From DAIDKA01 sp963708865 (GTDB lineage: Bacteria; Pseudomonadota; Gammaproteobacteria; Steroidobacterales; Steroidobacteraceae), in contig CAVPUC010000001.1 of assembly GCA_963708865.1 (NCBI GenBank), forward strand, positions 1-64,000: a stretch of 64,000 bases of DNA. Reading direction: 5' to 3'. The position numbers and the translations under genes are program-made. The notes under the pieces were generated by a model. It saw only the letters and a list, made by a program, of their open reading frames with translations. It searched no databases and was not told the origin of the DNA. Below are positions 25,312 through 35,135 of this stretch, piece after piece. The stretch's first letter is position 1. Every line of letters starts with the position of its first letter.

Positions 25312-28300
25312 TCAACCTGCCAGTTTGGTCTCGGGTCGCTTCCACGATGAGGTCGTTGCCGTGGACAGGGCCGAGGCGTTGTCCCAGCGCCAGGTGTTGC
25401 GGCCGCCCCGCTTGGCTTCATACAGCGCCAAGTCGGCCGCCTTGTGGAGTTCGTCGGGCGTGGTGGCGCGCCCCCGGATGACCTTGGCCACGCCAATACT
25501 CGCACCGATGGCGACGATACGGTCGGCCAATGCTATGGGATCGCTCAGTTTCTTGATAATTCGGGCGCATGCCGAATCCACAGCGGCCGTGTCGCGTGGC
25601 TGTGCAAGGATCACGCAAAACTCATCACCGCCCAGCCGTGCCACCAGGTCGGTCTCGCGGATCAGCGTGCGCAGACGCCCGGCGACCTCGACCAGTACTG
25701 CGTCACCCGCACCGTGCCCGACGGTGTCATTGATGGCCTTGAAGCCGTCTAGGTCGATGAGCAGCAGTGCAAAGTCGCCGTGACCACGCCCGCATTCGGC
25801 GATAAACCGGCGCAGATCGTCGTTGAATGCACGGCGATTCGGCAGTCCCGTGAGGACGTCGAGATACGCCATTTTTTTCAGATTTTCCTGATTGAGCTGC
25901 AATTGCGCAGTGCGCTCGGCGACGATGCTTTCGAGCTCCCTCTGGCGACGACGCAACAGCGTTGTGCGCATCCGCACGAATCCAACGAACAGCAATAACA
26001 CTGTGATTGCCCCGAGCGCGCGCGCCACGCCATACTCGTACCAAGCCGGTTGGACATGCACCGCAACGTCGAGCGGGGTGGACCGTCCGGTGCCGGCGGC
26101 AACGCTGCGCAGCTGAAGAATGTAGTCGCCGGGCGGCAGGTTCGTGTACGAAGCCACGCGCCGCGAGGTCGGCGTCTGCAGCCAATCCTTGTCAAAACCC
26201 TGTAGTCGGTAACTGTAGTGCTGCAGTTCCGGATCGGTAAAATCCAGGGCGGCGAACTCGATCTCCAGGCTGCGGTCCTTGGAGCCGACTGTCAGCCCCG
26301 AGGCCAAAAGAGATTGTGACGGCGCCAGATTTCGCCCGCCCACGCGCACATCCGTGACGACGATGGGCGCTGCCTCGGCGGCAGCCGTGAGGCGCTCGGG
26401 ATGCACCACGATCAGACCGTTCAGACCCCCAAACAGTAGCTCGCCGGCTGGCGTAGTCACCGCATCACCGGTGAAGAACCCGTCAATGCCGACGCCCTGG
26501 CCGGTTCGAAATGCGCGGATGGCAAGGCTGTCGAGTTCGATGTGCGCCAATCCGCCGTCGGTGCTGGCCCAGATGTTGCCATCGAAGTCCTGCAGCAGGG
26601 CGTCGACGCTGTTTTGCGGCAGTCCATCACTTTGCGTCAGTCGCTGAAAAACCGGACGGCCTGGCGCGTCGTGCGACTGCTCGACCTCGATGCCTCGACC
26701 GAACGTCGCCACCCACAGCCGCCCCTTGCGGTCGATCAGCATTGAGCTGATGTATCCGCCTGGCAGCAGGCGTGGATTTCTGGGATCGCTCGTCAGGCGC
26801 GTCACCTCGCCGGTCGCGGATTGCAAATGTGCAACGCCGCTTGCCGTGCCTATCCAGATATCTGCATCCCGGCCCTTGACCACGGTGCGCACGCGCGGAT
26901 CCCCGAGTTCCTTGTTCCATCGGCGCTGCAAGGCGAGCGTACCCCCAGGCAGACGTCGAGCTTGGAGAGTCCATCAAGGCCGCCGAGCCACAGGTATCCA
27001 TCGGCCACCAGCAGTGCACGCACATCGAAGGTCTTGCTCTGCGCGGGCACCTGTACGCGCACCAGTGATCGTCCGTCAGGACTCGCGCGGTACAGCCCCG
27101 CTGCCGTGCCCAGGAAGATGCTCCCGTCCGCCCAACGCGCCATCGCGATGACCTGGGCATTGGGAAGGGCGCGGTCGGGATGATCCGGCGCGGCGTAGAT
27201 CGTCGCGATCGGGCCGGCGACTGGATCGACGATTTCTACGCCCCCGCCAACCAACGCAAGCCAGACCCGGCCATCTGGCAGCGCCAGCATTGAGCTGACA
27301 GCGTCAGCCTGGATGAGTAAGGCCGGACTGCTGCCCCCGTAGAAGGTCTGGATCAGGTGCTGGCGCGGGTTGACGTAGCTCAGCACTACCCGTGTGCCCA
27401 CCCACATCATTCCGGCGCGATCGAGAAACAGCGAATCGATCTGATCGCTCGGCAGACTGCGGGATCGCGTTAAGTCACGCTGCTCGCGCAGGATCTTCCA
27501 ACTCCTCGTGTCGACGCGCACGATGCCGCTTTCGGCTGTTCCGAGCCAGACCTCTGACTCGTCAACATCACAGATTGCCGAGATATTGTCGATCAGTGGC
27601 TTACCCGATCCCGGTGCCTCCAGCAGGCGGCGCGGCGTGTCGGTGCCGGGCTCGACGATGAACGCACCATTCAAATCGATGCCAATCCAAATGCGTCCGG
27701 CCTTATCCTCGTGCAAGGCCCTGATGACCGGAGCACTGCCTTCGGGTGCCGGCAGGGGATATGGCTGGAACTGGCTGTCAGCGCGCGCGCGGCGCAGCAG
27801 CCCCTTGCGTGTTCCACCCACAGCGCGCCCGCGTGGTCGAGCAGCAAGGCCGTGATCGTGTCTTGGGGCAGATTGGCAGCCACTGGATTGATGCGCCCAG
27901 TGGCGCCATCCAGGTGGTCCATGCCGTGTCCGGTACCAATCCACAGACCGCCCCGGTGATCGGAGATGAGCACCGATATGGTACCGTCGCTGGTACCCTT
28001 GGCACCGACTGGAAAGCTGACAAAACCGTCGCTTTGCGGGTCGTATCGGCTTAGTCCGCCCGAATTGCTGCCTACCCAAAGCTGACCACGGTCATCGACG
28101 AGCAGGCTGCGAATGAAGTTGTCCGGCAGCGAGCCTGCGGTATCCGGATTTCTCGCATACGTGTGCAGCTGGTATCCGTCCCAGCGCAGCAGATTCGACT
28201 GGGTGCCAAACCACAGAAACCCCTGCGCGTCTTGCGCGATCGCCGTGACCGCCGAGGTGTCGAGCGAGGCCATGCGCACGAAGGCCATCTGGCCATCGAG

Positions 28301-28399
28301 TGACCAGGGTCGAACAGCGGCGGCTACCGCGTCCGCGCCTGCAGCGAATGGGCTCAGCACGCTCAGGAGCGCGATTCCAAGGTGCAGCCGAATTTTCAC
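25312..28399 (-). pseudogene. Two-component-type propeller/Y_Y_Y/GGDEF diguanylate cyclase, two frameshifts
   Basis: Reconstructed as about 1029 residues from GTG 28399. Signal peptide, then many seven-to-fourteen-blade Reg_prop repeats (SAVTAIAQDAQGFLWFGT, RSLLVDDRGQLWVGS, DSLFLDRAGMMWVGT), a Y_Y_Y domain (YSYRLQGFDKDWLQT), one membrane helix (ALGAITVLLLFVGFV) and a GGDEF domain with intact RLGGDEF. An RETD inhibitory I-site lies five residues before GGDEF. It should make c-di-GMP in response to a periplasmic signal. Frame breaks near 27822 (LWV/GTRKGLL) and near 26946 (LDVCLG/GTLALQRR) are each mended by adding one G to a G run; with two bases added the length is an exact codon multiple. 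It is probably functional if these are sequencing errors. Confidence 0.82.
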
Positions 28400-29020
28400 T
28401 TTTCCCCACTTTCGTGCCGACAGAAAACGCAGCGAGTCGGCAACGCAGGAACGTGGGGATTGGAGAACACGGGCGTGCGGGTGATGCTTGTCGGCAGCGG
28501 GCTGCCCCCATCAGAGGTGCGCACTCGCTCAGGCAAAACAGGTCGGTGGAGGCGATTCATGGACGCGTGCTGCCCAGTTTTTGCACCAATGGAAGTGTGC
28601 TTACTTAACGATCGTGGCCAGTTCCGTACCGCACCTTAACGGCCTAGGCAGTCAAGGCGCCGCCCATAATGGCCGTTCGCGCACATCGCCGGCGTGTCGT
28701 GTCCCTCACTAATCGGCCACGAAGTCGCGACAGCCTGAGCATTTTCGGCAATTCCCGGGCCGCGCACTTACCGGCTCAGGAGCAAGCGCAGCGGCAGGCG
28801 CGATTCGTTTCACCCCCTCGGGTGCATGTCAAGCATCCACCCTTTCCAAAGACCAAAACGGCCATCCCAAAAGGTAGTCCAGCGTCAGATTTGTCTGTCG
28901 CTCGAGGGATAGTTTCCTTCACCTACTCTCGGGACCATTGGCCGATAGTGCCAAACAGGCTGCCGACTAAACTTGCGTGCGCCAGTGGCGATCGTCAATG
29001 ACTTCACCAGGAGCCTCGCT
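28400..29020. other. 620-base stretch without a recognisable gene
   Basis: Between the divergently oriented GGDEF gene and the RcnB-like gene. Several short frames exist on both strands but none has a signal peptide, good start or known family. The ends should hold the two promoters. Confidence 0.35.
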
Positions 29021-29336
29021 ATGAGAACAGCATTGATTGCTTCACTTTTGCTTGGAATGACGGCAGTTTCGGCCAACATGCAAGCTCTCGCCGACGACCG
29101 ATAACCGCGATAACCGCGATAATCACACCTACGTCCACCATGATGAATGGAAGAGAGGGAGGAAAATCCGTGATGAAGATTGGCAGCGCGGCGAGCACAT
29201 CGATTACAAAGAGCGACATCTGCGAGCGCCGCCGAATGGCTATGAATGGCGCGAAGTAGACGGCAACTATGTTCTGGCGGCGGTCGCCACAGGCGTCATT
29301 GCATCGGTGGTAGCGGCATCGATTGCCGCGCACTGA
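29021..29336 (+). pseudogene. RcnB-like periplasmic protein, frameshifted after the signal peptide
   Basis: ATG 29021 (AGGAG ten bases upstream) opens a signal peptide MRTALIASLLLGMTAVSANM and stops at TAA 29102. One base over, the frame continues DNRDNRDNHTYVHHDEWKRG, then GEHIDYKERHLRAPPNGYEW and VDGNYVLAAVATGVIASVV to TGA 29336. This is the RcnB-family layout: signal, basic WxxG linker, DY..LRxPPxGYxW and a C-terminal hydrophobic tail. With one base removed the length is 105 codons. RcnB is linked to nickel/cobalt homeostasis in E. coli; most relatives are uncharacterised. Confidence 0.78.
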
Positions 29337-29593
29337 GGCCACTCACATGGACCGAAGTTGGGGCCGAGTTCGCTAGCCGCAACTTTGGCGCGAGTTTGTC
29401 TGAACGCCGCGTTGTGCTCTATTGCCGCGCGGCGGTTTGTGCATCCTCGGCCAGCCTACAGCGTCTGGCGCTGTGGAATCTCGCGACGATGACTGCGGCG
29501 CCATAGACCGGATATTGCGATCGCGAGGTCCCAGTCGTCACAGACCGGACGGCCTGTCTCTCGGGCCACTCGCCCTCCTTTCTCCCCGCGCGG

Positions 29594-29815
29594 CTACTTG
29601 CCCCTTCCCGGAAATCTGAGCGCCATCTCCTTCCGAATGTGCGCGACGATGGGCTCCGGAACCGCCGCAGCGTGACTCGGGCTCCCCGCGTCCTGGTAGT
29701 TGCGGATGAATATCTCTATTCCGGCAATGGTGTGGCGTACGCCGGCAATGTCTCCGTCGCGGAAAGCATTGGTCTGCGTGGTGGAAAGTTCATCGAAGAG
29801 CTCCTGCCAAGTCAT
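29594..29815 (-). CDS. Small protein of unknown function (73 residues)
   Basis: A helical, soluble protein beginning MTWQELFDELSTTQTNAF and ending MALRFPGRGK. A strong GAGGGG about eight bases before ATG supports translation. No family recognised. It lies downstream of the AtzH-like gene on the same strand, about 100 bases away, and may be the last gene of that operon or independent. Confidence 0.45.
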   Translation of the reverse strand: MTWQELFDELSTTQTNAFRDGDIAGVRHTIAGIEIFIRNYQDAGSPSHAAAVPEPIVAHIRKEMALRFPGRGK

Positions 29816-29917
29816 GCTATTTACCCCTCATTGGCCGCCGCGCTGACGGTACAGCGCTCGCAATTAGGCTACCAGTTTGCAGACAGCCTGGGGAGCGATG
29901 TCAGTTCGTGCGGCACT

Positions 29918-30301
29918 TTAGGAGAATGCCGCCACCATGGACACGTGTGCGGCAACGATGCGCCAGCCTAACTTCATCCGTACCCAGGTTTGGCTCTGCC
30001 GACCGATCTGCGCAGCATTCACGCGCACGAACTCGGTGTTTGCCGTGCCCAGATCGGTACCGAAGGTGGTGATGATCGTATGGCGCAGTGCGCGCTGCGG
30101 GGAACCGCCGACTCGGTTGCGGCGGAACGCCCGGATGGCATCGATGCCCAGCAGGCTTTCGCCGACACCATACCGAACTGTGTGCGGGGAATCCCAGAAC
30201 AGCGCGTCGAGCGCGGTCAGATCGTTGTCCATTAGGGCCCGTTCGTACTGTTCGAAGGCTGCCGTTACCTCGGCCAGGGTGGCCGCATCATTGATGATCA
30301 T
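29918..30301 (-). CDS. AtzH/HpxZ-like (DUF3225, SnoaL-fold) protein
   Basis: 127 residues from ATG 30301, overlapping the stop of the upstream amidase (ATGA). The family pattern is clear: AAFEQYERALMDNDLTALDALFWDSPHTVRYGVGE, then IDAIRAFRRNR and a C-terminal sheet FVRVNAAQIGRQSQTWVRM. HpxZ belongs to oxalurate catabolism in Klebsiella, and AtzH is a 1,3-dicarboxyurea deamidase in the cyanuric acid pathway; both are encoded beside AtzG/AtzE-type partners, as here. The substrate cannot be decided from sequence. Confidence 0.85.
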   Translation of the reverse strand: MIINDAATLAEVTAAFEQYERALMDNDLTALDALFWDSPHTVRYGVGESLLGIDAIRAFRRNRVGGSPQRALRHTIITTFGTDLGTANTEFVRVNAAQIGRQSQTWVRMKLGWRIVAAHVSMVAAFS

Positions 30302-31686
30302 GCTGGCACTGCCGATGCGACGATGTTCTCGCGCTCCAAGTGTGCCGCGATGCGCAGCGCCGTGCCCTCGCACCACGGCGGGGTGATGATCTGTACACCG
30401 ATGGGAAGATTTCGGTTCGTCCATACCGGGACGGCCACCACCGGCAGGCCGATGAAGCTGATGGGCTGGGTGTACAGGCCGATGTTCGGTCGCGCAGGAG
30501 CCAGCTCCGCGCCCAGCTGCAGGGTCTTCTGCCCCAGCACGGTGGCGACCACCGGTGTTGCGGGCGCCAGCAGTACGTCGACCCGCTGGAACAGCTGCGC
30601 AGCCTCGGCGGCAAACCAGCGACGCAGGCGTTGCGCCTGAGCCAGCACCACCGCCGGCAGCAGCGCGCCGGCAAAAAGCCGATCGCGGACCGTGGGATCA
30701 AAATCCTCCGGGCAGGTTCGCAGGTGCTGACAATGCAGCGCCGCCGCAGCCGCAGCGGTCAGGCAGTAAGCCGCCGCACGCGCGCGTCGGGCCTCGCGCA
30801 GCCGCACGCGTTGCACCGCCGCAAAGGCGGCCGCAACGCGCTGCACGGCTTGCAGCGCCTCATCGCTGGCACCGTACTCGAACCACTCCTCCAGCACGCC
30901 TACCCGTAGTGCATCGATGCCCTTGTCAAGGTCGGGCAGCGCCGGCTCCGCGACGCGGTCTGCACAGGCGGGGTCAGCGCGATCAACGCCCTGCAGTACA
31001 TCGTAGGCCAGCGCCAGGTCCGGCACGTTGCGGGCGAACGGTCCCAGATGGTCAAGGTCATGGACGAAGGGATAGGTGCCGGTGCGCGGCAGTCGTCCGA
31101 AGGTCGGCTTTAAGCCGAAGATGCCGCAGAAGGAAGCCGGCACGCGGATGGAACCATTGGTGTCGGAGCCGAGGCTGATGGCCACCATGCCGGCCGCCAC
31201 CGCCGCCGCGGACCCTCCGGAGGAGCCGCCGGCGCTGCGGGTCGGATCATGGGGGTTACGCGTCGCACCGTAGTGCGGATTTTCGGTGGTGAAGCCATAG
31301 GCGAACTCGTCCATGTTCTGGCAGCCGAGCAGCACCGCCCCGGCCGCCTTCAGGCGGCGCACCAGCACCGCATCGGCGGCGGCGGGCGGCCTGTCGCGGA
31401 GGATCTTCGAGCCCGCAAGGGTCACGACCCCCGCAACGTCGTACAGATTCTTGACCCCGACCGGGACACCGGCGAGCGGTCCGGGATTCTCGCCGCGACG
31501 GATGCGTGCATCGATGCCGCGCGCATCCTGCAGTGCCTGTTCACTCAACAGCCGGGTGAAGCAGTTCAGCTCGCCATCGCGTGCTGCAATGTCAGCCAGT
31601 GCCGTGGCGGCGACGGTTTCCGCAGAAAGCTTTCCGGCACGGACGCTGGAGGCGATCTGGTGCGCGCCCGGCGGCGAGTGCTTCAT
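30298..31686 (-). CDS. AtzE-type amidase (amidase signature family)
   Basis: 462 residues. Amidase-signature catalytic triad in place: Lys in GVPVGVKNLYDVAG, cis-Ser in AGGSSGGSAAAV and nucleophile Ser in DTNGSIRVPASFCG. Also NMDEFAYGFTTENPHYG, characteristic of the AtzE subgroup (1-carboxybiuret hydrolase) and of HpxY. The start overlaps the AtzG-like stop and the stop overlaps the AtzH-like start (ATGA both times), so the three are translationally coupled. It should need the AtzG-like partner, which forms a complex with AtzE in known systems. Confidence 0.9.
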   Translation of the reverse strand: MKHSPPGAHQIASSVRAGKLSAETVAATALADIAARDGELNCFTRLLSEQALQDARGIDARIRRGENPGPLAGVPVGVKNLYDVAGVVTLAGSKILRDRPPAAADAVLVRRLKAAGAVLLGCQNMDEFAYGFTTENPHYGATRNPHDPTRSAGGSSGGSAAAVAAGMVAISLGSDTNGSIRVPASFCGIFGLKPTFGRLPRTGTYPFVHDLDHLGPFARNVPDLALAYDVLQGVDRADPACADRVAEPALPDLDKGIDALRVGVLEEWFEYGASDEALQAVQRVAAAFAAVQRVRLREARRARAAAYCLTAAAAAALHCQHLRTCPEDFDPTVRDRLFAGALLPAVVLAQAQRLRRWFAAEAAQLFQRVDVLLAPATPVVATVLGQKTLQLGAELAPARPNIGLYTQPISFIGLPVVAVPVWTNRNLPIGVQIITPPWCEGTALRIAAHLERENIVASAVPA

Positions 31687-31859
31687 GGCCGCCAGACGGG
31701 CGCCGGCTCGATGGTCTCATCCAAGTCCAGCTGCAGCACCAGCCGCGCCTGCAGTTGCACGGCGGCCCACTGGATTGCCACGCCTTCAGCATACTGAGGG
31801 GCGATCTCAAGCCCACTCAACCGGGCCAGCGCCGCTACGTCCGTCACGGGCAGCTCCAT
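31683..31859 (-). CDS. AtzG-like (DUF4089) small subunit
   Basis: 58 residues, easily missed because it is short. Begins MELPVTDVAALARLSGLEI, continues QYAEGVAIQWAAVQLQARL and ends LDLDETIEPAPVWRP. The C-terminal DETIEPAPVWRP is the conserved tail of AtzG/HpxX proteins. In the characterised system AtzG stabilises and binds AtzE in a heterotetramer similar to GatC with GatA. It overlaps the amidase start by four bases and follows the permease by 17 bases. Confidence 0.85.
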   Translation of the reverse strand: MELPVTDVAALARLSGLEIAPQYAEGVAIQWAAVQLQARLVLQLDLDETIEPAPVWRP

Positions 31860-31876
31860 CCACGCACTCCTTGATG

Positions 31877-33493
31877 CTATCCGGCGGATCCCGCCGCGAT
31901 GATTTCATCTTCGCCCGACATCGCGTGCGGATGGTGGATTTCCTTGGGTTTGGTCGCGAGCGTGGCGTACTTCGCCAGAACCAGCAGCACCACGGCGATA
32001 AACAGATAGCCCGCCGCCACCTTTGGCGTCATCGCAAAGCCGATGGCGTCGCTGTGCATGAGTCCGAAGAAAGTGAGGATGGCGCCGACGGCGGCAAACG
32101 CCGCGGCCTTGGCGAGCTTCTGGTCGATGATGAACACGGTGACGGAACCCAGGATGATGCCCACCAGGGTGGCACCCCCTCCGAGGGTGCTCATGCCGTC
32201 GTACAGCACGCTATTCTGGGTAAGGGTCGCGATGCCGAGCTTGGCTGCCGAGGTGCCGGCGGCCCCGAGGGCGTTATCGATCTGCGATTTGGCCCATGAA
32301 GCGATCTGCGGCACCAGCGCCAGAATGATCGCCGGCGCATGCCGGGCGGGAGTCTCCTGAAAGGCCTGAGAGCCGATCAGCATGCCGATGTACAGCAGGA
32401 TAGGCAGAATGGAGATTACCGGCACCAGCGCCGTGATCGTGGCAAGAATACCGAGCGAGCACAGCACCAGCATCACGACGCCGGTGGCGGCCGAGTAGCC
32501 AAGCCGCCCGCCCATTGCCTTCCAGCCCGGATGACCGATGTAGATGGCGTTGATGAAGGGATTTCCCATCAGACAGCCGAAGAAGCTGATGACGCCGTCG
32601 GCAGTGAGCACGCGCGTGGTCGGAAAGGAGTCGCCGGCCGCGCTCGCGCTCTCGACGTTGTCCATCGCCTCCACCAGATCGTAGATGCCGAACGGAATGG
32701 CGGTAACCAGGATGACGCCCAGAAATTTGAAACCGGAGAACACATGGCCGACTTCGGGTATCGGGAACGAAAAGCCGAAATTCGTGAAGGACTGAACCAC
32801 AGCGGAATGGGTCAGGCCGCCGTAGTTGAGGCCAAGGAGATTCGAACCCCAGGCGATGATGGTGCCGATGATGAGTGCGACCAGGCCTGCCGGCACGCCC
32901 ATCGGATAGCGCACACCGCCAAACCAGCTGGCGAGAATGACCGCGAAGCACGTCAGGCCGATGACCGGAGTCTGGAAGATCTGCATCGCCGGCGAGAGCG
33001 AGATGTACGTGATCGATATCCCGGCCAATGAGCCCAGCAACGCGGCGCGCGGTGTGATGCGGCGGACAAACGGCGCGAAGAAACCGCCGGCCATGAGCAC
33101 GAAGCTCTGCACGCACACCCAGGTAAGCCCGGCCTCCCAGGCTTGCACCGGATCATGGGTCTTGCCGAGAATCGGCGCCATGATGACGAAAGTCACCACG
33201 AACATGTGCGGCACGCTGATGCCGGAGGGCAGCGCACACACGTCGCTGCGGCCAGTCTTCTTGGCCAGCCGGTAACCCAGCCAGGCGTAGTACATCGTGC
33301 TGATGAACAGCATCGCGCCGGTGGCCGGGAGGATGCGCCCGAAAACCAATGAATCCGGCAGCTGCAGCGCACCGCGCAGCAGCCCGGTGACTACCAGCAG
33401 GTTGACCAGGATATTCGTGCCGAAACCGAAGAAGGCATTCAGATCACCGGCTACCCATAGTTTCGGCTTGAACCCTGTTGTGGTCGCTGTCAT
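31877..33493 (-). CDS. NCS2-like xanthine/uracil-type permease
   Basis: 538 residues from ATG 33493 (MTATTTGFKPKLWVAGD), overlapping the stop of the upstream hydrolase. Twelve or more hydrophobic segments. Family features include FFGFGTNILVNLLVVTGLL, GISVPHMFVVTFVI, FGIYDLVEAMDNVESASAAGDSFPTTRVLTADG (read in parts) and GCLMGNPFINAIYIGHPGWK. The DNVESA and GNPF blocks resemble AzgA/NCS2 transporters for nucleobases. Its place inside an amidohydrolase operon suggests uptake of a ureide, purine derivative or similar nitrogen compound. Confidence 0.87.
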   Translation of the reverse strand: MTATTTGFKPKLWVAGDLNAFFGFGTNILVNLLVVTGLLRGALQLPDSLVFGRILPATGAMLFISTMYYAWLGYRLAKKTGRSDVCALPSGISVPHMFVVTFVIMAPILGKTHDPVQAWEAGLTWVCVQSFVLMAGGFFAPFVRRITPRAALLGSLAGISITYISLSPAMQIFQTPVIGLTCFAVILASWFGGVRYPMGVPAGLVALIIGTIIAWGSNLLGLNYGGLTHSAVVQSFTNFGFSFPIPEVGHVFSGFKFLGVILVTAIPFGIYDLVEAMDNVESASAAGDSFPTTRVLTADGVISFFGCLMGNPFINAIYIGHPGWKAMGGRLGYSAATGVVMLVLCSLGILATITALVPVISILPILLYIGMLIGSQAFQETPARHAPAIILALVPQIASWAKSQIDNALGAAGTSAAKLGIATLTQNSVLYDGMSTLGGGATLVGIILGSVTVFIIDQKLAKAAAFAAVGAILTFFGLMHSDAIGFAMTPKVAAGYLFIAVVLLVLAKYATLATKPKEIHHPHAMSGEDEIIAAGSAG

Positions 33494-34209
33494 GACACGC
33501 TCCGTGTGCTGGTCGATCTGGCGGTAGAGCTGTTGCCGAGCGCCGCGATCAGCGGGTCGCTCGAACCGACCCAGCCGAAGATGCCGCCCTGCGCGACGAT
33601 CATCTCCAGGGCGGCGTCGTGAAAATCGGGAAAATAGGAGGCCGAGCAATCCTCGAGGATGAGGCAGTCGTAGCCGCGATCATTGGCCTCACGCACCGTC
33701 GTGCTCACACACACTTCGGTGGTCACGCCGCAGACCAGCAATTGCGAAATGCCGCGGTTCTCCAGGATGGCGTGCAGATCAGTGGCGTGGAATGCGCCCT
33801 TGCCGGGTTTGTCGATCACCGGTTCCCCGGGCAGTGGATACAGCTCCGGAATGATGTCGTGTCCAGGTTCACCGCGGATGAGGATGCGACCCATGGGACC
33901 CGCATCGCCGATGCCGGTCGCGAAGCGCCCGCGGGCCCGCTTGGCCGGCGGCAGGTCCGAGAGGTCCGCGCGATGGCCTTCGCGCGTATGGATGACCAGC
34001 ATGCCGGCCGCCCGCACGGCGCGAAGCAGCGAGGATGTCGGCCCGATGGTCCGACGCAGCAGGCCGACATCGTTGCCGAGCATCGCGCCAAAGCCGCCCG
34101 GCTCCAGGAAGTCGCGCTGCATGTCGATGACGAGCAGCGCGCACCTTTCAGGTGTGAACTCGAAAGGATAGGGTCGCGCATCTACCACCACGTTGTTCCC
34201 CGCGCCCAC
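33490..34209 (-). CDS. Isochorismatase-fold cysteine hydrolase (biuret/ureidoacrylate hydrolase-like)
   Basis: 239 residues from GTG 34209. Catalytic triad of the cysteine-hydrolase family: Asp in LLVIDMQRDFLEPGGFG, Lys in DKPGKGAFHATDL and Cys in VCGVTTEVCVSTTVREA. The first motif with EPGGFGAMLGNDV closely follows BiuH and RutB, which cleave biuret or ureidoacrylate. It is first in a five-gene operon with permease, AtzG, AtzE and AtzH-like genes, so it probably performs one amide-hydrolysis step of the same pathway. A 256-base gap upstream separates it from the divergent pilus operon. Confidence 0.88.
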   Translation of the reverse strand: MGAGNNVVVDARPYPFEFTPERCALLVIDMQRDFLEPGGFGAMLGNDVGLLRRTIGPTSSLLRAVRAAGMLVIHTREGHRADLSDLPPAKRARGRFATGIGDAGPMGRILIRGEPGHDIIPELYPLPGEPVIDKPGKGAFHATDLHAILENRGISQLLVCGVTTEVCVSTTVREANDRGYDCLILEDCSASYFPDFHDAALEMIVAQGGIFGWVGSSDPLIAALGNSSTARSTSTRSVS

Positions 34210-34465
34210 ACGAGCAGTTTTTTGGCGTCAGGACAATATGACGCCAATGGCCGCCGGCCTTCCTATACTCAAAATGACTTAGTCGCTGTTGGTGCACGCT
34301 TGGCAGCGCCGCCCATCATTGTGGCTCAATTTTGCTGCGAGTGAACATGAGACCTGCCGCACAAATTGCTCGGCCGCTGAGTTTCGCCTTAAGTAAACCG
34401 TGAGTTAGTCGATACAGCGACCTACGGCTAGCCCCGCAGGCTAGCGTCACATTTTGGAGGATGTC

Positions 34466-35071
34466 ATGAATACTTTGATCAAGCGCGCGATGATTGTCGC
34501 CGGCATCAGCACAGCCATGGCGCTGCCGCTGTCGAGCCAGGCTTCAGATGGAACGATCACGTTTACCGGCGCTGTGACCGCCAACACGTGCACCATCAGT
34601 GTCACGAGCAACGGCGTCACCACCGCCAGCCCCAACGCCACCGTGGCACTGCCTACGGTAAGCACCGGAGCGTTGACGAACGCGGCGACGAAAACCACTG
34701 CCGCGGGCACCTTCTTCAATATCGCCTTGACTGGCTGCACCGCCGTCGCTGACATCGGGGGAAATACCGCCCCGGCTTCGGTGGGGGTGTATTTCGAAGC
34801 GGGCCCCAATGTCGATACGCTGACCGGGGGCCTCATCAACGCCGCCGGCACCAGTAACGTCGAGGTGAACCTATATCTGGCTTCCAAAGCCGCCGTCGTC
34901 ACCACGCAGGTCACGCCGGGCAGCAGCGTCGCTCAAGCGCCGGTGATCACCCTGCCGGGCACCGGTACGCAGTATTTCTACGCCGGATATTCGACGGCGG
35001 CCTCGGGCGGCGCTGCCGCAACCGCCGGCTCCGTGAGCACTTCAGTCACGTATTCGCTCGTCTATCTATAG
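34466..35071 (+). CDS. Chaperone-usher fimbrial major subunit
   Basis: 201 residues from ATG 34466 (TTGGAGG seven bases before). Signal peptide to SSQASDG, then the pilin pattern GTITFTGAVTANTCTISV with the first Cys, a second Cys in NIALTGCTAV and a C-terminal donor-complemented strand with penultimate Tyr (VTYSLVYL). The two Cys form the usual intrachain disulfide. It is the first gene of a four-gene operon (pilin, chaperone, usher, adhesin). Confidence 0.9.
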   Translation: MNTLIKRAMIVAGISTAMALPLSSQASDGTITFTGAVTANTCTISVTSNGVTTASPNATVALPTVSTGALTNAATKTTAAGTFFNIALTGCTAVADIGGNTAPASVGVYFEAGPNVDTLTGGLINAAGTSNVEVNLYLASKAAVVTTQVTPGSSVAQAPVITLPGTGTQYFYAGYSTAASGGAAATAGSVSTSVTYSLVYL

Positions 35072-35135
35072 GTGTCTGCGACCCAACGTGCGCAACGGCC
35101 GCCGCGGCCGATGCGCACGGTTTTCCTGAATATTG

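Noticed and set aside
28400..29020. Several short frames between the GGDEF and RcnB-like genes
   Set aside because: No family, no signal peptide, no ribosome binding site; composition of non-coding DNA.
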